Both the position numbers and the translations under genes were made by a program. A stretch of 64,000 nucleotides of DNA. Source: an uncultured Prevotella sp. (lineage in GTDB: Bacteria; Bacteroidota; Bacteroidia; Bacteroidales; Bacteroidaceae). The notes beneath the pieces are model-generated. The model searched no databases and was not told where the DNA came from. It saw only the letters and a program-made list of their open reading frames with translations. The DNA lies in contig OMZO01000011.1 in the NCBI GenBank assembly GCA_900315525.1, positions 62,001-126,000 on the forward strand, in the 5' to 3' direction. Of this stretch, positions 52,300 to 61,681 are shown piece after piece (within the stretch, counting starts at the first letter, position 1; each line of letters opens with the position of its first letter).

Positions 52300-53186
52300 C
52301 AGATCTTCAGTTCTTTAAGTATCTCTGACATCCGCTGCATGTTCTTGATGCGCATGGGCACCAGCGGCAGACGAAGCACATTCTGGATGAAGCCCATCTC
52401 ACTGAGCATCGCCTTCACGCCGGCGGGGTTGCCATCGACGAAGAGCAGCGAGAAGAGGTCGATAAAGCGATGGTGGATCTTGCGGGCGGGATCATACTCA
52501 CCGCGCATCTGCAGGCGGATCATCTTGGAGAACTCCTTGGGCAGGGCGTTGCCGATGACGCTGATGACGCCGACAGCACCGCAGCTGACCATCGGGAAAG
52601 TCAGGGCATCGTCGCCAGAGATGACGTCGAAGCCATTGGGCTTGTTCTTGATGATCTCATCGACCTGCTCGAGATTGCCGCTGGCCTCCTTGATGGCCAC
52701 GATGTTCTGGCAGTCGCGGGCGAGGCGCACGGTGGTAGCGGCCTGCATGTTGACACCCGTACGTCCGGGCACATTGTAGAGCACCACGGGCAACTGGGTG
52801 GCGGCAGCGATGGCCTTGAAATGCTGGTAGAGGCCTTCCTGCGAGGGCTTGTTGTAGTAAGGACAGACACTGAGGATGCCGTCGATACCACGGAAATCAC
52901 CCGTCTTCAGCTCCTCGACGATGGCAGCGGTGTTATAGCCGCCACAGCCCATCAGGATGGGCACACGGGCCTGCACGAGATCGACCACAAGATTCTTGAT
53001 CTTGCTCTTCTCGTCGGCTGTCAGTGTAGGGGTCTCGCCTGTCGTTGCCAGGATGCAGAAGAAGTCGGCCCCGTTGTCAAGCTGGTATTGCACCAGCCGC
53101 TTGAGTGATTCGTAATCGACGGAACCTTCATCCTTGAAAGGGGTAATGAGCGCAATGCCCAGGCCTTTGAAAATATTATGTACCAT
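52299..53186 (-). CDS. dapA: 4-hydroxy-tetrahydrodipicolinate synthase
   Basis: A 295-residue TIM-barrel aldolase of lysine/diaminopimelate synthesis. Visible: GLGIALITPF, TTGETPTLTADEK, YNTAAIVEELK, the catalytic-Tyr region VVLYNVPGRTGVN and the Schiff-base Lys in IVAIKEASGNL, plus VISGDDAL. The frame is open to 53210, but the predicted -7 box (53208-53215) lies there, so MVHNIFKGLG at 53186 is the supported start. Length matches the family. Confidence 0.94.
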   Translation of the reverse strand: MVHNIFKGLGIALITPFKDEGSVDYESLKRLVQYQLDNGADFFCILATTGETPTLTADEKSKIKNLVVDLVQARVPILMGCGGYNTAAIVEELKTGDFRGIDGILSVCPYYNKPSQEGLYQHFKAIAAATQLPVVLYNVPGRTGVNMQAATTVRLARDCQNIVAIKEASGNLEQVDEIIKNKPNGFDVISGDDALTFPMVSCGAVGVISVIGNALPKEFSKMIRLQMRGEYDPARKIHHRFIDLFSLLFVDGNPAGVKAMLSEMGFIQNVLRLPLVPMRIKNMQRMSEILKELKI

Positions 53187-53207
53187 ATATTTTTTTCTAA
53201 TCGGGCG

Positions 53208-53215
53208 CAAAGATA
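53208..53215 (-). promoter_or_regulatory. Predicted -7 box (TATCTTTG) of the dapA-AraC operon
   Basis: Exact TAnnTTTG match on the minus strand, leader of ~17 nt; fixes the dapA start. No -33 TTG. Confidence 0.6.
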
Positions 53216-53222
53216 CAAAAAT

Positions 53223-53294
53223 AACCGCAGATTTCGCAGGTTATACAGCATATTTTTTTCAATTTTTTCTGTAGAGCCCGAGAAACCTGCGGTT
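53223..53294 (-). terminator. Inverted repeat after the SPFH gene
   Basis: AACCGCAG (53223-53230) pairs with CTGCGGTT (53287-53294) and, alternatively, CGCAGGTT (53235-53242) with AACCTGCG (53284-53291). On the minus strand a T5 run follows, just before the dapA -7 box. Probable terminator for the nfeD-SPFH operon with two competing folds. Confidence 0.4.
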
Positions 53295-53305
53295 TTATGC
53301 AGTTT

Positions 53306-54259
53306 CTATTCAGCCTTGAAGAGTTCCTTGATACCACCGATAGAACCGAGGAGGTTGGTGGCCTCGTAAGGCAGATAGACGGTCTTGGTCTTGTCGCCCT
53401 CTGCGAGTTCCTGCATCATCTGGATGTATTTCTGCGCCAGGAGGTAGTTGGCAGGATTAGTGCTCTTGCCGACAGCCTCGGTGATGAGCTCAATAGCCTT
53501 GGCCTCAGCCTCGGCGACGCGGATACGGGCCTGTGCCTGTCCTTCAGCCTCGAGGATGGCCTGTTCCTTGGCGGCCTGTGCCTTGTTGATGACAGCGGTC
53601 TTCTCACCCTCAGAGGCGAGGATCTCGGCAGCCTTCTGTCCCTCGGAGGTGAGGATCTGGGCGCGCTTGTTTCGCTCGGCCTGCATCTGCTTCTCCATCG
53701 CAGTGAGTACGGAATCTGGCGGGGTGATGTCCTGCAGTTCAACGCGGTTCACCTTGACGCCCCACTTGTCGGTGGCATCGTCGAGCACGGCAGAGAGTTT
53801 CTTGTTGATGGTGTCGCGCGAGGTGAGCGTCTCGTCGAGTTCCAGTTCACCGATGATGTTACGCAAGGTGGTCTGCGTGAGTTTCTCGATAGCGTTGGGC
53901 AGGTTGTTGATCTCGTAGGTCGCCTTGAAGGGATCGACAATCTGGAAGTAGAGCAGCGCATTGATCTCGGTCTGCACGTTATCCTTGGTAATCACGTTCT
54001 GCTTGGGGAAGTCATAGACCTGTTCGCGGAGGTCGATAGTAGTGGAATACATGTAGCGTCCGTGACTGAGCACGACAATCGACTTAGCACGGTCGATAAA
54101 GGGGATGATGATGTTGATACCCGGCTGGAGTGTGGCATAATAACGTCCGAGACGCTCTACGATCTTCGTCTCCGACTGGGGGATAATCACGAGTGCCATC
54201 TTGGCAAAGATCGCCACCAGGATGATGATGGCAATCAGAATGTAGGTCATAATGTCCAT
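53306..54259 (-). CDS. SPFH/band 7 (stomatin-like) membrane protein
   Basis: 317 residues: one N-terminal transmembrane segment (~2-20), then the SPFH domain (~20-190; IIPQSETKIVERLGRYYATLQPGINIIIPFIDRA, RVELQDITPPDSVLTAMEKQMQAERNKRAQIL) and an Ala/Glu/Lys coiled coil (~190-260). It is of the QmcA/YbbK type that forms cages in the inner membrane and pairs with NfeD proteins. The NfeD gene lies 28 bp upstream in the same operon, the usual pairing. Confidence 0.9.
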   Translation of the reverse strand: MDIMTYILIAIIILVAIFAKMALVIIPQSETKIVERLGRYYATLQPGINIIIPFIDRAKSIVVLSHGRYMYSTTIDLREQVYDFPKQNVITKDNVQTEINALLYFQIVDPFKATYEINNLPNAIEKLTQTTLRNIIGELELDETLTSRDTINKKLSAVLDDATDKWGVKVNRVELQDITPPDSVLTAMEKQMQAERNKRAQILTSEGQKAAEILASEGEKTAVINKAQAAKEQAILEAEGQAQARIRVAEAEAKAIELITEAVGKSTNPANYLLAQKYIQMMQELAEGDKTKTVYLPYEATNLLGSIGGIKELFKAE

Positions 54260-54287
54260 ATCTGTTAATGTTTAGGGATTTTCGAAT

Positions 54288-54746
54288 TCAGGATGCCTGC
54301 TCAGCCTCGACGGTGATGATCGTAGAGGCACGATCGATGACGGTAACTACCGTATCCTGCAGGATGTCGGCGTCGCCCCGAGAGACAGCTTTCCAGACGT
54401 CACCATCGATCTGTACGCGGCCAAAGCCTCCGGCACGGATAGTCTCCACCACCCTGCCCTTGCGCCCCAGCAGAGCGTCGGCATTACTCACGCGATTGTC
54501 CTCGCCCTTATGCAGATAACGCTTGGCCAGCGGCCTGAACCAGAAGAGGAAGACGAGGGTGAACACGGCAAAGGCTGCCAGTTGTATATAACCGTTGAGT
54601 CCCACTGCCGCAGCGATGGCTGCCACGATGGCACCAAAAGAGAAACAAATGATGAAACAGTCGCCCGACATCATCTCGAGGATCAGACAAAGGACGGCAA
54701 TAACGGCCCATACTTGCCAAAGATTCTGTGCTAAATAGTCAATCAT
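54288..54746 (-). CDS. NfeD-family membrane protein
   Basis: 152 residues: about three hydrophobic segments (~8-75) and a C-terminal OB-fold (~90-150; GRKGRVVETIRAGGFGRVQIDGDVWKAVS), the short NfeD1b type without protease domain. Partner of the SPFH protein next to it. The start at 54746 (MIDYLAQNLW) is chosen because the predicted promoter at 54773-54803 overlaps the longer open frame that begins at 54803. Confidence 0.85.
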   Translation of the reverse strand: MIDYLAQNLWQVWAVIAVLCLILEMMSGDCFIICFSFGAIVAAIAAAVGLNGYIQLAAFAVFTLVFLFWFRPLAKRYLHKGEDNRVSNADALLGRKGRVVETIRAGGFGRVQIDGDVWKAVSRGDADILQDTVVTVIDRASTIITVEAEQAS

Positions 54747-54772
54747 AATGGTCACATGTTTATTTTTCAGAG

Positions 54773-54803
54773 CAAAAATAGCACAAAATATCAAACAGAC
54801 CAA
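54773..54803 (-). promoter_or_regulatory. Predicted promoter of nfeD-SPFH (TTG-20 nt-TATTTTTG)
   Basis: -7 TATTTTTG (54773-54780), -33 TTG (54801-54803) on the minus strand, 20 nt apart. Confidence 0.65.
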
Positions 54804-54847
54804 GAAAAAAAGACAATATCCCGCAAAAAGAAACGTTATTTAACCAA

Positions 54848-57208
54848 ATGGAATCCCTGAAGTGTCGATATCTGACCCTGCTGCTGGCCATGCTGACAAG
54901 TGTGGCAGCCTTTGCCGATGGCTTTACCCTGAAGGGCAAGGTGATCGACGAAGAAGAACGGGCACTGGAGCTCGTGACGGTGTCGTGTCTGGCCCAAGGC
55001 AAGGTGACGATGACCAACCTGAAAGGCGAATTCTCGCTCGACCTGCAGTCTGCTGACTCGGTAGAGGTGCGCTTCTCAATGGTGGGCTACGGTGTGAGGA
55101 AACGCATCTTCCGTCGTCCGAAAGGCCGTATGACGGTAAGAATCGTGATGCACCCGATGGAGGCGCTGCAGGAAATCACCGTCACAGAGCGACGCCGCCA
55201 GACCTCACAGACACAGCAGCTGGACACCAAGGACCTCCGACAGACACCCTCGACGACGGGTAACGCCGTAGAGGAACTCATTCAGCAACAGGCGGGCGTG
55301 AGCACTCACAATGAGCTCTCATCCCAATATAACGTGCGCGGCGGCTCCTTCGACGAGAATGCCGTCTATATCAACCAAGTGGAGGTGTACCGCCCCATGC
55401 TCATCAGCAGTGGCAATCAGGAAGGACTCTCGGTCATCAATCCCGACATGGTGGAACGCATCGGCTTCTCGACGGGTGGATTCGAAGCGAAATATGGTGA
55501 CAAAATGTCATCGGCACTCGACATCACATACCGACGCGTAAAAGGCTTCGAAGCCTCAGCCACAGCCTCGCTGCTGGGTGGCAGTGCCTTCATCGGACTT
55601 GGCAACAAACAACTGTCGATGACCCATGGCCTGCGCTATAAGACAAACCGCTATCTATTGAACTCCCTCGAAACCACTGGAGAGTATCGACCTAATTTCC
55701 TTGATTATCAAGCATATATCAATTATAAACCAAACAAACGATGGACGATAGATATCATCGGTAACATCTCGGAGAACCACTATAACTTCGAGCCGAAGGA
55801 CCGTGAGACAAGTTTCGGTACACTCGCCGACGTGAAGTCGTTTCGCGTGTATTTCGACGGACAGGAGAAGGATCTCTTCCGTACCTTCTTCGGTACCGCT
55901 GGTATCACCCGCCACTTTGGCGATTCAACGAAGATAAAATTCCTGACATCCGCTTTCCGCAGCAAGGAACAGGAGACCTACGATATCGCAGGCCAATACT
56001 GGCTCTCGGACACACAGACACAGGAGAGTCTCGGCGTAGGTACCTATATGGAGCACGCCCGCAACTACCTGACTGCCGACGTAGTGAGTATCAAGCTCGT
56101 GGGCAACCACAAAACCCGCCATCACGACTTTGAGGCAGGCGTGACCTACAAGACCGAACATATCAAGGAACAGTCGAAGGAATACGAGATGCGCGACTCC
56201 AGCGGCTACTCCATCCCCCACTCTGCCGACCGTCTGGACATGATCTACACGCTGACAGCGAAGAACGACGTGAAGAGTCACCGCGTGGAAGCCTATCTGC
56301 AGGATACCTACCGGTTCTCCAAAGGCGACACCCACTACACGCTGAACTACGGCGTGAGACTCTCCAACTGGTCGTTCAGCAAGGAGACCGTCGTATCGCC
56401 AAGGGCTTCGCTCGCCATCGTGCCCGCCTTCAACAACGACTGCACCATTCGCTTGGCAACAGGCCTCTATTACCAGACACCTTTCTACAAGGAGATGCGC
56501 GACACCGTGACACAGAATGGCGTAACGACAGCCATCCTCAACGATAAGATCAAGAGCCAGCGCTCCCTGCAATTTATCGGAGCTTTCGACTATCGTTTCC
56601 GTATGCTCAACAGACCTTTCAAATTCAGTGCAGAAGCTTATTACAAGGCCCTCTCCAACCTGATACCCTACAACGTGCAGAACATGAAGGTGACCTACTA
56701 CGGACAGAACCTCTGTTCAGGCTACGCTACAGGTCTTGACCTGAAGCTCTACGGTGAGTTTGTGCCAGGTACCGACTCGTGGCTTACCTTCTCCGTGATG
56801 AGTACGCGCCAGAAGATGAACGGCGAGTGGATTCCCCTGCCTACAGACCAGCGGTGGGCTGTGAACCTGCATTTTACGGACTATTTCCCAGGGACAGACC
56901 GCTGGAAGATGACCTTGCGCCTCGCCTTTGCCGACGGTCTGCCATTCGGTGCGCCCCACCGCGGACTCGAGAGTCAGCAGTTCCGTACACCAGCCTACAA
57001 GCGAGCCGATATCGGCATGAGTTTCAGGGCTATCAAGGAGGGTAAAGTGCTCAAGAACCTGTGGCTCGGCGTCGATTGTCTGAACCTCTTCGGCATTTCC
57101 AACGTGAACAGCTACTATTGGGTCACAGATGTCACAGACAAACAATGGGCCGTGCCTAACTATCTGACTGGAAGACAAGTAAATGGCAAAATAACCGTAG
57201 AGTTCTGA
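54848..57208 (+). CDS. TonB-dependent outer-membrane receptor
   Basis: 786 residues. Signal peptide to ~ADG (residue 25), a carboxypeptidase-regulatory-like beta-sandwich domain (~28-105; FTLKGKVIDEEERALELVTVSCLAQGKVTMTNLKGEFSL), a plug domain (~130-235; AVEELIQQQAGVSTHNELSSQYNVRGGSFDENAVYINQVEVYRPML...GFEAKYGDKMSSALDI) and a beta barrel ending in an aromatic residue (KITVEF). There is no SusD gene next to it, so it is not a classic SusCD pair. The substrate is unknown. Divergent from nfeD; no clear -7 box. Confidence 0.88.
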   Translation: MESLKCRYLTLLLAMLTSVAAFADGFTLKGKVIDEEERALELVTVSCLAQGKVTMTNLKGEFSLDLQSADSVEVRFSMVGYGVRKRIFRRPKGRMTVRIVMHPMEALQEITVTERRRQTSQTQQLDTKDLRQTPSTTGNAVEELIQQQAGVSTHNELSSQYNVRGGSFDENAVYINQVEVYRPMLISSGNQEGLSVINPDMVERIGFSTGGFEAKYGDKMSSALDITYRRVKGFEASATASLLGGSAFIGLGNKQLSMTHGLRYKTNRYLLNSLETTGEYRPNFLDYQAYINYKPNKRWTIDIIGNISENHYNFEPKDRETSFGTLADVKSFRVYFDGQEKDLFRTFFGTAGITRHFGDSTKIKFLTSAFRSKEQETYDIAGQYWLSDTQTQESLGVGTYMEHARNYLTADVVSIKLVGNHKTRHHDFEAGVTYKTEHIKEQSKEYEMRDSSGYSIPHSADRLDMIYTLTAKNDVKSHRVEAYLQDTYRFSKGDTHYTLNYGVRLSNWSFSKETVVSPRASLAIVPAFNNDCTIRLATGLYYQTPFYKEMRDTVTQNGVTTAILNDKIKSQRSLQFIGAFDYRFRMLNRPFKFSAEAYYKALSNLIPYNVQNMKVTYYGQNLCSGYATGLDLKLYGEFVPGTDSWLTFSVMSTRQKMNGEWIPLPTDQRWAVNLHFTDYFPGTDRWKMTLRLAFADGLPFGAPHRGLESQQFRTPAYKRADIGMSFRAIKEGKVLKNLWLGVDCLNLFGISNVNSYYWVTDVTDKQWAVPNYLTGRQVNGKITVEF

Positions 57209-57268
57209 TTTTTGGTTAAAAAATACTAAATCCAACGGGCTAGATGAATATTTTCTTATATAATTATG

Positions 57269-57276
57269 TATCTTTG
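57269..57276 (+). promoter_or_regulatory. Predicted -7 box (TATCTTTG) of the fourth LruC-type gene
   Basis: Exact TAnnTTTG match 48 bp before the ATG. No TTGAT-N4-ATCAA site upstream, unlike the three tandem paralogues. Confidence 0.6.
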
Positions 57277-57324
57277 CAAAAATAAAATCTAATGAATTTT
57301 TAAAAGGTTTATTTAAGTAAGTAT

Positions 57325-59328
57325 ATGAGAAGATTATTATTACTATCCCTTGTGACATCTGTATTCGTAAGCTGTTCTCATGATTTTGGAACCTACGGAA
57401 GTCAGATTGACCCGTCGACTTTGAAGGACAAAGATCCTAACGAAGTCACTAAGGAAGATATTCAAGCCAACGTGGCTAATATCTTCGGTGCTATCGATCC
57501 AAATCAGGATTGGAATCTTATAAATGAAGGTTCTATCTCTATTTTTGCTGATGCGCCCCTCTCAGACATTGCTAAGGTGCAGTTGCTGACAGAATCTCCA
57601 TTCTTGAACAGTGATGCCAAGGTGCTGAATGAGGCAGCCGCAAAATACGGCGACATGGTGACTCTGACCTATGATGCACCAAATGCCTACGACAAGTTGT
57701 ATGCTGCCTGTGTAAGCAGCAGCGGTGAATATTACGTACAGGTGTTTACCCCTGGCACTGAAAACCTGAAATTCTCAACAACTGCAAGAGCTAGGACCCG
57801 TGCCGAAGCTTATGAAGTACCAACCTTCACCACAATTAAGCTGAATAAGCCCAAATACTCCTTCAACGCCCAGCGCGCTGCAGCGGGAGCTGACCTAAAG
57901 ATCAACAACGTAAGCTATACTGAATGGATCGACTCCAAGTGGAACGATCAGATGTGGGAGATTGCTGACGGACAGACTTTCGACAACGGATGGAAACTCG
58001 ATGACATGAAGGGTAAATATCACCTCTACCGTAACATCAATGGTTTTGAGGACGGCGAGCTTGAGAACGTACAGGCTATCGTGAACGATTGCATATATAA
58101 ATATGTAAAAGGTACATCCGGAGATAAGCGCAACAATATTGAGGCTATCCGCAATAGCACCATCTTCCGTACGAGTCTGAACTATGTGACAACAGACGGT
58201 ATGCACCCTGTTACGTTAATCCCCATACAAGGCTATACCACTGAGTTCAAGCGTAATCATATCTATTACTATTATTATCGTCCGGAAGATATCCCTGCGG
58301 GCATGAGCGAAGTAGACTACATCAAGCAACTGCCAAAGTTCAAGGCTATCTGTTTCGAGCGCGTACAAAGCACTGACGAAAGTACAGCTGGAACATTCTA
58401 CAGAAGGCAGGAGTTCTTGTTGCCTTACTATAAGAATGCCCCAAAAGAAGGTGTCAACGAGGCAAGTCCTATTTTCCCAGAAGGCTATAAGATTGGATTC
58501 CTTAATAGGAAATACAGCGGTGATAACTATCAGTCAAACCAAGCAGGATGTACCTATGGGGACGGACGTCTGAACTACGAGGTAAACCACATCGTAGGAC
58601 ACTTCAAATCGGCTATGGACAAGAGTCTAGGCGGTAATGTTAAGGACGGTATGACGTGGACTGACCCGCGTATTGCCATTTTCACCGCCAACAATAAGAC
58701 CTACATGACTTTCGAAGAAGGAAGTGACTGTAATTTCTGCGACATGATTATCGAGATTGGAAGTGGTATTAAGAAGGTAGAGGAACACTACGGCGTTGAC
58801 TACCTATCTTATATGATGTGTTTCGAGGACAGTCCAATTGCAGACTATGACATGAACGACGTTGTGCTGAAGTTTGAGCGTCTGAGCCAGGCAGAGGTAG
58901 AGGTAACTCTACTGGCCTGCGGTGCCTATGACGAACTTTATCTGCGCGGTTTGAATGGCAGCAAACTCAATGAGAGTACCGAGATTCACGCCATGTTCGG
59001 TGTTCCTACACAGACATTCGTCAACACTGACGGCAATACCAAGAAAGAACCAATTTCAGAGGTGTTTAGTATCAATGCGACCCGGCGTCTCTCCGATTTC
59101 ATTGAACAAATTTACGTGTATGACAAGACTCAGGATCGTGACATCACACTTGCAGGTCAAGGCGACGATCCACATGCCATCGTTGTTCCTAACAACTTTG
59201 AATATCCTAGGGAGAAGACGCGTATTAGCGTGGCTTATCCACTATTTTGCAACTGGGCTCAGAACGCAGAAAAAGACAGAGACTGGTTTAAGACTTGCGT
59301 CGAGGAATATATATATAAGATAGAGTAA
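57325..59328 (+). CDS. Large LruC-domain lipoprotein
   Basis: 667 residues with lipobox VSC (Cys17). It shares the N-terminal motif DPNQDWN with the tandem lipoproteins and has the acidic motif DYDMNDVVLKFERL (~520). Its C-terminal part (HAIVVPNNFEYPREKTRISVAYPLFCNWA) is the typical LruC end. The long middle (~180-480) is specific to this protein, with Tyr-rich IYYYYYRPEDIP and FTANNKTYMTFEEGSDCNFCDMIIE. It is probably a surface-exposed lipoprotein. It lies 116 bp after the TonB receptor but has its own promoter. Confidence 0.75.
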   Translation: MRRLLLLSLVTSVFVSCSHDFGTYGSQIDPSTLKDKDPNEVTKEDIQANVANIFGAIDPNQDWNLINEGSISIFADAPLSDIAKVQLLTESPFLNSDAKVLNEAAAKYGDMVTLTYDAPNAYDKLYAACVSSSGEYYVQVFTPGTENLKFSTTARARTRAEAYEVPTFTTIKLNKPKYSFNAQRAAAGADLKINNVSYTEWIDSKWNDQMWEIADGQTFDNGWKLDDMKGKYHLYRNINGFEDGELENVQAIVNDCIYKYVKGTSGDKRNNIEAIRNSTIFRTSLNYVTTDGMHPVTLIPIQGYTTEFKRNHIYYYYYRPEDIPAGMSEVDYIKQLPKFKAICFERVQSTDESTAGTFYRRQEFLLPYYKNAPKEGVNEASPIFPEGYKIGFLNRKYSGDNYQSNQAGCTYGDGRLNYEVNHIVGHFKSAMDKSLGGNVKDGMTWTDPRIAIFTANNKTYMTFEEGSDCNFCDMIIEIGSGIKKVEEHYGVDYLSYMMCFEDSPIADYDMNDVVLKFERLSQAEVEVTLLACGAYDELYLRGLNGSKLNESTEIHAMFGVPTQTFVNTDGNTKKEPISEVFSINATRRLSDFIEQIYVYDKTQDRDITLAGQGDDPHAIVVPNNFEYPREKTRISVAYPLFCNWAQNAEKDRDWFKTCVEEYIYKIE

Positions 59329-59355
59329 TTCGGACTCTCTAGCCGACCAAGACAG

Positions 59356-59397
59356 AGAGATTGTTACCTATTCCATGGGTAACAATCTCTTTTTTTA
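59356..59397 (+). terminator. Rho-independent terminator of the large LruC gene
   Basis: A perfect 13-bp stem (59356-59368 with 59378-59390), 9-nt loop, T7 tract. Confidence 0.85.
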
Positions 59398-59440
59398 TAT
59401 AAAAAAAGCAAAATATCGTGGTGGTTTCATTTATCTTTTG

Positions 59441-59448
59441 TACCTTTG
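59441..59448 (+). promoter_or_regulatory. Predicted -7 box (TACCTTTG) of the methylmalonyl-CoA operon
   Basis: Exact TAnnTTTG match 35 bp before the mce start; no -33 TTG at 19-21 nt. Confidence 0.6.
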
Positions 59449-59483
59449 CACGACATTTCATTAATATTCTAATTTATAACAAT

Positions 59484-59850
59484 ATGAAGATTTCGCACAT
59501 TGAGCATCTGGGCATTGCCGTTCAGAGCATTGAGGAAAGCCTGCCGTTCTTCACAGACGTGCTGGGTTTGGAGTGTTATGCAACAGAAGTAGTAAAAGCT
59601 TGAGCTGCTGGAGCCGACATCACCTGAGAGCACCATCCAGAAGTGGCTCGACAAGGGCAACAAGGGTGTTCACCACGTAGCATTCTGCATCGAGGACGGT
59701 GTTGCTAACGCACTGGCTGAGGTCAGCGAGAAGGGCGTACGCCTGATCGACCAGGCTCCCCGCAAGGGCGCTGAGGGTCTGAACATCGCCTTCCTGCACC
59801 CGAAGTCAACAGCTGGCGTTCTCACAGAACTTTGTGAGCATCCCGAGTAA
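59484..59850 (+). pseudogene. mce: Methylmalonyl-CoA epimerase, internal deletion and frameshift
   Basis: The N-terminal piece from ATG 59484 reads MKISHIEHLGIAVQSIEESLPFFTDVLGLECYATEVVKA and stops at 59601-59603. The C-terminal piece, in another frame from 59602, reads ELLEPTSPESTIQKWLDKGNKG...VLTELCEHPE and stops at 59850. Family members have about 17 residues between EVV and ELLE; here only 7 nt remain, so about 44 nt are lost and the frame is broken. The lost stretch includes part of the metal/active-site strand. Both remaining parts are otherwise perfectly conserved, so the lesion is very recent or an assembly error. The enzyme interconverts (R)- and (S)-methylmalonyl-CoA. Confidence 0.85.
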
Positions 59851-59898
59851 AATCGTAAAAATTGAAAGATTGAAGAATTGAAATATTGAAATTAAACA

Positions 59899-61464
59899 AT
59901 GAGTAAGCAATTAGAAAAGATCAAGCAACTCATCGAGAAGCGCGAACAGGCTCGTCTCGGTGGTGGTGAGAAAGCTATCCAGAAACAGCACGACCGCGGT
60001 AAGTATACCGCTCGCGAGCGCATCGAGATGCTGCTCGACGAGGGTTCGTTCGAGGAATACGACATGTTCAAGGAGCATCGTTGCCATAACTTCGGTATGG
60101 AGAAGAAGCAGTTCCCTGGCGATGGCGTCGTAGCAGGTTCTGGTACAATCGACGGCCGTTTGGTATTCATCTTCGCACAGGACTTCACCGTTCATGCCGG
60201 TTCTCTCTCTGAGACCATGAGCCAGAAGATCTGCAAGGTGATGGATATGGCTATGAAGATGGGTGCCCCTGTCATCGGTATCAATGACTCAGGTGGTGCT
60301 CGTATTCAGGAAGGTATCAACGCCCTGGCTGGCTACGCAGAGATTTTCGAGCGTAACATCCTCGCATCTGGTGTCATCCCACAGATCTCAGGTATCTTCG
60401 GTCCTTGCGCCGGTGGTGCCGTTTACAGCCCTGCCCTCACCGACTTCACCCTGATGATGGAGAACACTTCTTATATGTTCCTCACAGGTCCGAAGGTGGT
60501 GAAGACCGTTACTGGTGAAGATATCGACCAGGAGCACCTCGGTGGTGCCTCTGTACACGCCACGAAGTCGGGTGTAACCCACTTTACCGCTGCTACTGAG
60601 GAAGAGGGTATCGAGATGCTGAAGACCCTGCTGAGCTATATTCCTTCCAACAACATGGAACTGGCTCCACGCAAGCAGTGCAACGATCCTATCAACCGTA
60701 TGGAGGACTCTCTGAACGAGATCATCCCCGAGAACCCCAACGAGGCCTATGATATGTATAAGGTCATCGCTGCTATTACCGATAACGGTGAGTTCTTTGA
60801 GGTTCAGCCTAAGTTCGCCAAGAATATCATCGTCGGCTTCGCCCGTTTCAACGGACAGAGCGTAGGTATCGTCGCCAACCAGCCTTCTTGCTATGCTGGT
60901 GTGCTCGATGTGAACGCCTCTCGTAAGGGTGCACGCTTCGTACGCTTCTGCGACGCCTTCAATATTCCTATCGTCAGCCTCGTCGACGTACCGGGATTCC
61001 TGCCTGGAACAGGTCAGGAGTACAACGCCGTCATCCTGCACGGTGCACAGCTGCTCTACGCTTACGGTGAAGCAACAGTGCCCAAGATTACGGTGACACT
61101 CCGTAAGTCTTACGGTGGCTCTCACATCGTGATGGGTTCTAAGCAGCTCCACACCGACCTGAACTACGCATGGCCTTCTGCTGAGATCGCCGTGATGGGT
61201 GCCAGCGGTGCTGCTGCCGTGCTGTATGCCAAGGAGGCCAAGGCCAAGAAGGAAGCTGGTGAGGATGTGAAGGCATTCATCGCCGAGAAGGAGGATGAAT
61301 ACAACGAGCTCTTCGCCAACCCGTATCAGGCTGCCAAGTATGGCTATATCGACGACGTGATCGAACCGCGTAACACGCGTTTCCGCATCTGTCGTGGTCT
61401 GGCTCAGCTCGCCACCAAGCGCGACGCCCTGCCTGCCAAGAAGCACGGAAATATTCCTATGTAA
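59899..61464 (+). CDS. mmdA: Methylmalonyl-CoA decarboxylase / propionyl-CoA carboxylase carboxyltransferase subunit
   Basis: A 521-residue biotin-dependent carboxyltransferase. The two crotonase-like halves are visible: [84 protein letters not shown] in the first; [52 protein letters not shown] and [36 protein letters not shown] in the second. It transfers CO2 between methylmalonyl-/propionyl-CoA and the biotin carrier encoded 217 bp downstream. Confidence 0.93.
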   Translation: MSKQLEKIKQLIEKREQARLGGGEKAIQKQHDRGKYTARERIEMLLDEGSFEEYDMFKEHRCHNFGMEKKQFPGDGVVAGSGTIDGRLVFIFAQDFTVHAGSLSETMSQKICKVMDMAMKMGAPVIGINDSGGARIQEGINALAGYAEIFERNILASGVIPQISGIFGPCAGGAVYSPALTDFTLMMENTSYMFLTGPKVVKTVTGEDIDQEHLGGASVHATKSGVTHFTAATEEEGIEMLKTLLSYIPSNNMELAPRKQCNDPINRMEDSLNEIIPENPNEAYDMYKVIAAITDNGEFFEVQPKFAKNIIVGFARFNGQSVGIVANQPSCYAGVLDVNASRKGARFVRFCDAFNIPIVSLVDVPGFLPGTGQEYNAVILHGAQLLYAYGEATVPKITVTLRKSYGGSHIVMGSKQLHTDLNYAWPSAEIAVMGASGAAAVLYAKEAKAKKEAGEDVKAFIAEKEDEYNELFANPYQAAKYGYIDDVIEPRNTRFRICRGLAQLATKRDALPAKKHGNIPM

Positions 61465-61516
61465 TGTCATTGCGCCCTCCCCGCTCTGGGGAGGGGCGCT
61501 ATAAACAATATTGATT

Positions 61517-61669
61517 ATGAAGAATAACGAAGTATATGCAGCTATTGCTATGGCGCTGCACGAGCACCTTGGTAATAACGTACATGATACAGAAACGGGC
61601 ATTATCACGATAGCTCCCCATAACACACAATGGAACGGCTATGCTCAGACGATGACCCCGCGTCCCTAA
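61517..61669 (+). CDS. Small protein in the methylmalonyl-CoA operon
   Basis: 50 residues: MKNNEVYAAIAMALHEHLGN then NVHDTETGIITIAPHNTQWNGYAQTMTPRP. It lies between mmdA and the biotin carrier, where Bacteroidales genomes usually carry a small gene with the same YAAIAMAL...VHD...W pattern. It is not hydrophobic, so it is not a membrane gamma/delta subunit of the OadG kind over its whole length. Possibly an accessory or assembly subunit. The start is supported by position and by the helix-forming N-terminus. Confidence 0.6.
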   Translation: MKNNEVYAAIAMALHEHLGNNVHDTETGIITIAPHNTQWNGYAQTMTPRP

Positions 61670-61681
61670 ACCCAATCAATT

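Noticed and set aside
53297-54268. Plus-strand open frame of 323 codons
   Set aside because: Exactly antisense to the SPFH gene, Leu/Gly/Asp-rich artefact.
54848-59328. TonB receptor plus LruC lipoprotein considered as a SusCD pair
   Set aside because: The lipoprotein shows no SusD/RagB text and has its own promoter; the receptor lacks typical SusC length (about 1000 residues).
60388-61626. Long open frame (412 codons) on the minus strand
   Set aside because: Antisense to mmdA; composition is that of a shadow frame and no family motif is visible.
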